Of a stretch of 64,000 bases of DNA, positions 58,918 to 64,000 are shown in pieces (within the stretch, counting starts at the first letter, position 1; every line of letters starts with the position of its first letter). The notes under the pieces were generated by a model. It was not told the DNA's origin. It worked only from the letters and a program-made list of their open reading frames with translations, and made no database searches. The DNA comes from Torulaspora globosa (Eukaryota > Ascomycota > Saccharomycetes > Saccharomycetales > Saccharomycetaceae): NCBI RefSeq assembly GCF_014133895.1, contig NC_050729.1:248001-312000 (forward strand), written 5' to 3'. A program made the translations under genes and the position numbers.

Positions 58918-61900
58918 ATGTCTCACGACGATATAGTTCTAGATTTGAACTCTATCAGGAGGCTAGACGAACTCTACACGACAACCTTTTCGATAGAGGC
59001 ACCTGAAAGGTGCTATGAATTCGATTTCAAGCTCAGTGCGGAGGAGAACCTTCAGAGGTTGTCTCTAGCTGCACTAACGGATAAATTCAGCTTAAGATAC
59101 CTCTTTGTTTACAAACGGATTATCTTAGAGGTGATTTCTCGGTGGATAAACATTTCTGAGAAGAATAGAATAGTCACGATATTCGACGTGATTGCCAGGT
59201 ATGCTACCTGTTACACGATAGCGAACCCTCTGGTGGAGAAATTCCTTGAAAAAGAAAATGAGTACTTGGTTGCAGTGCTGCAAAATGCGCCGTCGCAGGA
59301 CAGCGAACAGTTGCGTATGATTCTGCTTGCATACTACAGAATGTTGAGCCAGAACAAGGTGGTTTTTGCGAAATTCGTTAGCCCAGATGTGCTATACAAG
59401 ATCGTCAATCGCGAAGAGAATTCGCAGATTTTAAGGTTTTTGGCGGCGAAGATTTTATCACTATACCTGGATGCAGGCGAACGTGCCGAAAACGATGCGA
59501 TAGCTTGCTATTTCGGTTCTGACGAGCCAATTCTGGGACTCTATGAGAGAAGTAGTGATGTAAATTACAGGTTTCTGGAATTGAACGAGGCCAAGATGAT
59601 CGCGCGCTTCTCAGAATTGCCAAGTACTGAGGAAAGCTCTGTGTCAGCAGTAGAGGTGCAACATTTCATCATCAATCGGAGTGATTTGAGTAATAATGTT
59701 ACTTCAGTATGTGACATTTTAGTTCCCAGAGTATCAACAGCCCCTGACTGCCCACCATGCGAACTAAGCTACGTGCCAACGGAAAAGTCAGTCAAGGCTC
59801 TTCGCCAGTTAGCAGACAGTGTACGAAGGTCAGAACCTGTGATGCTCATCGGGAAAGCAGGCTCTGGTAAAACGTTTTTGATTAATGAGTTGACCAAATA
59901 TCTCGGATGTCACAACTCCGTGGTGAAAATACATCTGGGTGAACAAACAGACGCGAAGTTACTTATAGGTACTTATACATCAGGCGAAAAGCCAGGAACT
60001 TTCGTTTGGAGATCCGGTGTCCTGACCACTGCAGTCCAAGAGGGAAGGTGCGTGCTTATAGAGGATGTAGACAAGGCACCAACGGAAGTTCTGTCCGTTT
60101 TGCTGACTTTGTTGGAGAGCCGCGAGCTTTCGGTCCCTTCGAGGGGAGAGACCATAAGGGCGGCTAATGGATTTCAGTTGATATCTACCGTTAGGCTGAA
60201 TGAAGAAGGAGCCAAAAAGAAGGGAAATAGCATCGAGCATCTCAACTTACTTGGTATGAGGCTGTGGAGAACAATCTTTTTAGAGGAGCCAAACGAGAGC
60301 GATCTGAGTAAGATATTAAGTCACAAATTTCCATTGTTATTGCATCTACTACCTAAACTGATTCACGCTTACAACTCGGTTAAGGAAATATACAAAAATC
60401 CAAGATTTACGTCTTTTAATAAAGGGTCACACGCTAGGGTTGTGTCTGTTCGAGACCTCGTGAAATTATGCAATAGAATCCAGCAACTTCTTGTAAACAA
60501 TAATGTGATATCGGCAGATCAGTTGATTGAATCACAAATTTACGATGATATCTTTGCGGAGGCCGCTGACTGTTTCGCTGGTGCCATTAGTGAAGACAGG
60601 GCGTTGGAGCCCCTTATCAGATCCATTGGAGAATGCTTAGATATTTCGACCTCCAGAATTGGCTTATATCTCAAGAATCATGTCCCAAAATTTGAGGTTT
60701 ATCAGGATCATATTCAGATTGGTAGATCCATTTTGCCGAGATCTAATCTTTCGCTGCAGAAAAAGTCTGTCAATTCGACGTCGTTTGCCGTCACTAATCA
60801 TTCTCTGCGATTGATGGAGCAGATAGCAATTTCAGTCCAGTTGTGCGAGCCTGTTCTTTTAGTAGGTGAAACCGGTACGGGTAAAACTACAGTTGTGCAG
60901 CAACTGGGAAAACTTCTGCATAAGCCATTAACGGTAATCAACGTTTCCCAACAAACCGAGACAGGGGACTTACTTGGTGGCTACAAACCAGTTAATTCCA
61001 AAACTGTCGCTCTGCCGATTCAAGAGACTTTTGAGTCCCTTTTCGCCGCAACGTTCTCGATTAAAAAAAATGAGCATTTCTATAAGATGCTTCATAGGTG
61101 TTTTAACAAGAACCAATGGAGGAATGTAGTGAGGCTTTGGAATGAAGCATGCAAGATGGCTAGCACTATTCTGATAGATAAAATTGATCCTAAAGGCGAG
61201 GATAGCAAAAAGAAGAAAAGAAGATTAAACTCTCACGAGAAAGAGCTTCTGCGCGAGAAATGGACTCAATTTCAAGATCTCGTGCGAAAATTTGAGATAC
61301 AGTCGACATCTATGGAAAACTCGTTTGTTTTTGATTATGTGGAAGGCTCGCTAGTGAAAGCAGTGAGAAATGGAGAATGGCTCCTCCTTGATGAAATTAA
61401 TCTGGCATCGGCGGATACCTTAGAAAGTATATCTGATTTATTAGCTGAAGAGCAGTCGAGAAGTATTCTACTTTCCGAGAAAGGTGAGGCCGATCCGGTT
61501 AGGGCCCATCCTGATTTTCGGATATTCGCATGTATGAACCCAGCAACTGACGTAGGCAAAAGGGACTTACCTACCGGCATAAGATCCAGATTTACCGAAA
61601 TTTACGTACACTCGCCTGATCGGGATATTTCGGATCTGCTGACCATCATAGACAAATACATACACAAATACAGCGTGAGCGATGAATGGGTTGGGAATGA
61701 CATTGCAGAACTGTATCTGGAAGCAAAGAAATTGGCGGACAGCCATAAGATAGTTGACGGCTCTAACGAAAAACCTCACTTCAGCATTCGTACTCTGACC
61801 AGGACTCTCCTGTATGTTTGTGACATAGCGCACATATATGGTCTACGTCGTTCCCTTTATGATGGTTTTTGCATGAGTTTTCTCACTCTTCTTTCTCAGA

Positions 61901-64000
61901 CCTCGGAGGCGGTGTTAGAGCCCATAATCCAGAAATACACTCTGGGCAGACTAAAAAACGTTAAATCAGTGATTTCCCAGGCTCCTCCAGCGCCAGGTGC
62001 AGATTATGCCCAGTTCAAACATTATTGGATGAAGAAGGGCGCAGAAGGGGTGAAGGATCAAGCTCATTATATCATCACTCCATTTGTTGAAAAGAATCTA
62101 ATGAATTTGGTCAGAGCCTCGTCGAGCAAAAGGTTTCCAGTACTGGTACAAGGCCCCACATCAGCGGGCAAAACAAGTATGATCAAATACTTAGCGGATC
62201 TAACAGGACACAAATTCGTCCGTATCAATAATCATGAGCACACCGATCTTCAAGAGTACTTAGGAACCTATGTTACAGATGATACGGGAAAGCTCACTTT
62301 TAAAGAAGGCGTTTTGGTTGAAGCACTAAGGAATGGCTATTGGATAGTGCTGGATGAATTAAACCTTGCTCCAACTGACGTCCTAGAGGCCCTAAACAGA
62401 TTGTTGGATGACAACAGAGAATTGTTCATACCCGAAACTCAGCAAATCGTTCATCCCCATCCAGACTTCATGCTTTTTGCAACACAGAATCCGCCCGGAG
62501 TTTACGGGGGCCGTAAAGTCCTTTCTAGGGCATTCAGGAATCGATTTCTAGAGCTCCATTTTGATGATATCCCTGAGGATGAACTCGAAATCATTCTTCG
62601 CGAGCGCTGCCAGATTGCACCATCTTATGCAAAGAAGATTGTTGAAACTTATAGGCAACTTTCAATCGAGAGATCGTCCTCAAGGCTCTTCGAGCAAAAA
62701 AATAGCTTTGCAACTCTGCGAGACCTTTTCCGTTGGGCACTTCGTGATGCTGTTGGTTACGAACAACTCGCTTCCAATGGATATATGCTGCTGGCTGAGC
62801 GTTGTAGGACACGTCATGAGAAGGAGGTTGTGCAGAAGACGTTAGAAAAAGTGATGAAAGTAAAGCTTGACATGGACTCTTATTACAAGAGCCTTGAGGA
62901 ACCATCTCTATTCTCACAAGAAAGTCCTGTGGTTTGGACCAAAGCAATGCGCCGCCTGGCTGTTCTAGTGTCCGCATGTCTGCAAAACAATGAACCAGTT
63001 CTTTTGGTTGGAGAAACTGGTTGTGGAAAAACCACGATCTGCCAGATATTGGCTTGTTTAAGGGGAAAGAGTCTCATTATGCTTAACGCTCATCAAAATA
63101 CCGAAACCGGTGATCTGCTCGGAGCCCAAAGGCCTGTGCGTAATCGAGCTGCGATTCAGAATAAGTTGAATGAACTGTTGCGGCAAGTGCTAGCAATTTC
63201 TCAAGAAGTTCCTGGCGATGAACTGGACGAGCTGCTCCATCAGTACGACAAGATGGACAAGTCTAACATCGAAAAAAGTCAGCAGGATCTGATTAAGCAT
63301 TTACGCGAAAATCTCAAGACTTTGTTTGAATGGTGTGATGGTCCCTTAGTTCAAGCCATGAAAACTGGCGATTTCTTTTTGCTAGATGAGATATCTTTGG
63401 CTGACGACTCAGTGTTAGAGCGACTGAATAGTGTTTTAGAGCCGGAAAGAAGCTTATTATTGGCCGAAAAGGGTGCATCAGATAGTCTTGTCTCTGCCTC
63501 TCATGGGTTTCAATTCCTCGCCACTATGAATCCCGGTGGAGATTATGGTAAGAAGGAATTATCGCCTGCACTAAGAAATCGGTTCACCGAAATTTGGGTA
63601 TCCTCGATGGAGGATTTTGATGATGTACAACTGATTGTGTCATCAAAGCTTGCAGCGCCTTTGATAAATCTGGGAGAAGTCATTGTTCAGTTTTCTAAAT
63701 GGTTCGCTTTAAAATTTGGGGGCGGCAACGCAACCAACGGTATCATCTCTTTGCGTGATATAATTGCATGGGTGGAGTTTATGAATATCTCTGCATCAAC
63801 CGTTGATGATCACTTTGCAGTGCTGGCCCACGGTGCAGCAATGGTTTTCATTGATGCGTTGGGAACAAACAACACGGCTTATCTCGCAGAAAATGAAAGT
63901 AGTCTGGTAGAACTCAAGATGGAATGTGTACAGATCCTCTCCACGTTTGCTCAGAGAGACTTGAGTGTTTATTTTGCCGAGACTACATCCATTGAAGTAT
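58918..64000 (+). CDS. MDN1: Midasin Mdn1 (Rea1), 3' part beyond window
   Basis: Mdn1/Rea1 is the giant dynein-like AAA+ ATPase that pulls assembly factors off pre-60S ribosomal particles in nucleolus and nucleoplasm. The reading frame is open from the ATG at 58918 (M-S-H-D-D-I-V-L-D-L-N) to the window edge, about 1694 of the roughly 4900 residues expected. Four Walker A motifs are visible: G-K-A-G-S-G-K-T at about 312, G-E-T-G-T-G-K-T at 650, G-P-T-S-A-G-K-T at 1079 and G-E-T-G-C-G-K-T at 1365. Walker B motifs such as L-L-L-D-E-I-N-L-A-S follow the second and later modules. In the first module Walker B reads L-I-E-D-V-D-K-A. It is cut only by the window edge. Confidence 0.97.
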   Translation, partial: MSHDDIVLDLNSIRRLDELYTTTFSIEAPERCYEFDFKLSAEENLQRLSLAALTDKFSLRYLFVYKRIILEVISRWINISEKNRIVTIFDVIARYATCYTIANPLVEKFLEKENEYLVAVLQNAPSQDSEQLRMILLAYYRMLSQNKVVFAKFVSPDVLYKIVNREENSQILRFLAAKILSLYLDAGERAENDAIACYFGSDEPILGLYERSSDVNYRFLELNEAKMIARFSELPSTEESSVSAVEVQHFIINRSDLSNNVTSVCDILVPRVSTAPDCPPCELSYVPTEKSVKALRQLADSVRRSEPVMLIGKAGSGKTFLINELTKYLGCHNSVVKIHLGEQTDAKLLIGTYTSGEKPGTFVWRSGVLTTAVQEGRCVLIEDVDKAPTEVLSVLLTLLESRELSVPSRGETIRAANGFQLISTVRLNEEGAKKKGNSIEHLNLLGMRLWRTIFLEEPNESDLSKILSHKFPLLLHLLPKLIHAYNSVKEIYKNPRFTSFNKGSHARVVSVRDLVKLCNRIQQLLVNNNVISADQLIESQIYDDIFAEAADCFAGAISEDRALEPLIRSIGECLDISTSRIGLYLKNHVPKFEVYQDHIQIGRSILPRSNLSLQKKSVNSTSFAVTNHSLRLMEQIAISVQLCEPVLLVGETGTGKTTVVQQLGKLLHKPLTVINVSQQTETGDLLGGYKPVNSKTVALPIQETFESLFAATFSIKKNEHFYKMLHRCFNKNQWRNVVRLWNEACKMASTILIDKIDPKGEDSKKKKRRLNSHEKELLREKWTQFQDLVRKFEIQSTSMENSFVFDYVEGSLVKAVRNGEWLLLDEINLASADTLESISDLLAEEQSRSILLSEKGEADPVRAHPDFRIFACMNPATDVGKRDLPTGIRSRFTEIYVHSPDRDISDLLTIIDKYIHKYSVSDEWVGNDIAELYLEAKKLADSHKIVDGSNEKPHFSIRTLTRTLLYVCDIAHIYGLRRSLYDGFCMSFLTLLSQTSEAVLEPIIQKYTLGRLKNVKSVISQAPPAPGADYAQFKHYWMKKGAEGVKDQAHYIITPFVEKNLMNLVRASSSKRFPVLVQGPTSAGKTSMIKYLADLTGHKFVRINNHEHTDLQEYLGTYVTDDTGKLTFKEGVLVEALRNGYWIVLDELNLAPTDVLEALNRLLDDNRELFIPETQQIVHPHPDFMLFATQNPPGVYGGRKVLSRAFRNRFLELHFDDIPEDELEIILRERCQIAPSYAKKIVETYRQLSIERSSSRLFEQKNSFATLRDLFRWALRDAVGYEQLASNGYMLLAERCRTRHEKEVVQKTLEKVMKVKLDMDSYYKSLEEPSLFSQESPVVWTKAMRRLAVLVSACLQNNEPVLLVGETGCGKTTICQILACLRGKSLIMLNAHQNTETGDLLGAQRPVRNRAAIQNKLNELLRQVLAISQEVPGDELDELLHQYDKMDKSNIEKSQQDLIKHLRENLKTLFEWCDGPLVQAMKTGDFFLLDEISLADDSVLERLNSVLEPERSLLLAEKGASDSLVSASHGFQFLATMNPGGDYGKKELSPALRNRFTEIWVSSMEDFDDVQLIVSSKLAAPLINLGEVIVQFSKWFALKFGGGNATNGIISLRDIIAWVEFMNISASTVDDHFAVLAHGAAMVFIDALGTNNTAYLAENESSLVELKMECVQILSTFAQRDLSVYFAETTSIEV

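Noticed and set aside
58918..64000. MDN1 as a truncated pseudogene because no stop codon follows
   Set aside because: The frame is open with intact ATPase motifs to the window edge; it is cut by the boundary, not by mutation.

Overview
This window is nuclear DNA from a budding yeast of the family Saccharomycetaceae. Almost every gene has a recognisable Saccharomyces cerevisiae counterpart. Genes are compact and mostly intronless, and the two introns found carry an exact TACTAAC branch-point box. The strongest clue to the lineage is gene order. Genes that lie in S. cerevisiae on chromosome XII (YLR106C to YLR132C) and chromosome IV (about YDR130C to YDR146C) are interleaved here into one collinear series, with every relative orientation preserved. 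Paralogue pairs ACE2/SWI5, YPS1-YPS3/MKC7, CCW12/YDR134C and YLR108C/YDR132C are each represented by one gene. That is the pattern of a lineage that did not undergo the whole-genome duplication (for example Torulaspora, Zygotorulaspora, Zygosaccharomyces or Lachancea). The genus cannot be fixed from the sequence alone.

Left part (1-16 kb): 3' part of USB1 (U6 RNA exonuclease), a single ACE2/SWI5 zinc-finger factor, a 1.4-kb interval without a gene where S. cerevisiae has ZRT2, then DIP2 (U3 processome), TAF12, DCN1 (5' intron), APC2, a YLR126C-type amidotransferase and one yapsin protease. Middle (16-42 kb): SAN1, PEX7, SRN2/VPS37, TML25, DOP1, MTQ2, RUB1 (intron), CLF1, MSL5, CFT2, an F-box-like gene with no obvious S. 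cerevisiae syntenic partner, HPR1 and AVL9. Right part (42-64 kb): RGP1, tRNA-Arg(ACG), YCF1, HOG1, CCW12, AHP1, a BTB-domain gene, the U6 snRNA gene SNR6, a YDR131C-type F-box gene, FIN1, REX3, and the first third of MDN1, which runs off the window.

Functional groupings follow ancestral order rather than operons. Several RNA-processing genes (USB1, SNR6, CLF1, MSL5, CFT2, HPR1, REX3) and ribosome-assembly genes (DIP2, MDN1) occur, the latter two with PAC/RRPE-like promoter elements. RUB1 and its ligase DCN1 are both present. A stress stretch (YCF1, HOG1, CCW12, AHP1) has Yap1-type sites upstream of YCF1 and AHP1. I found no transposon, CRISPR array, centromere or clear horizontally acquired island, and no multi-gene system that looks undescribed. 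The most useful non-obvious items are the U6 and tRNA genes, the two spliced genes, several corrected start codons, convergent gene pairs with 0 and 3 bp between stop codons, the unassigned F-box-like gene and two unexplained intergenic intervals.
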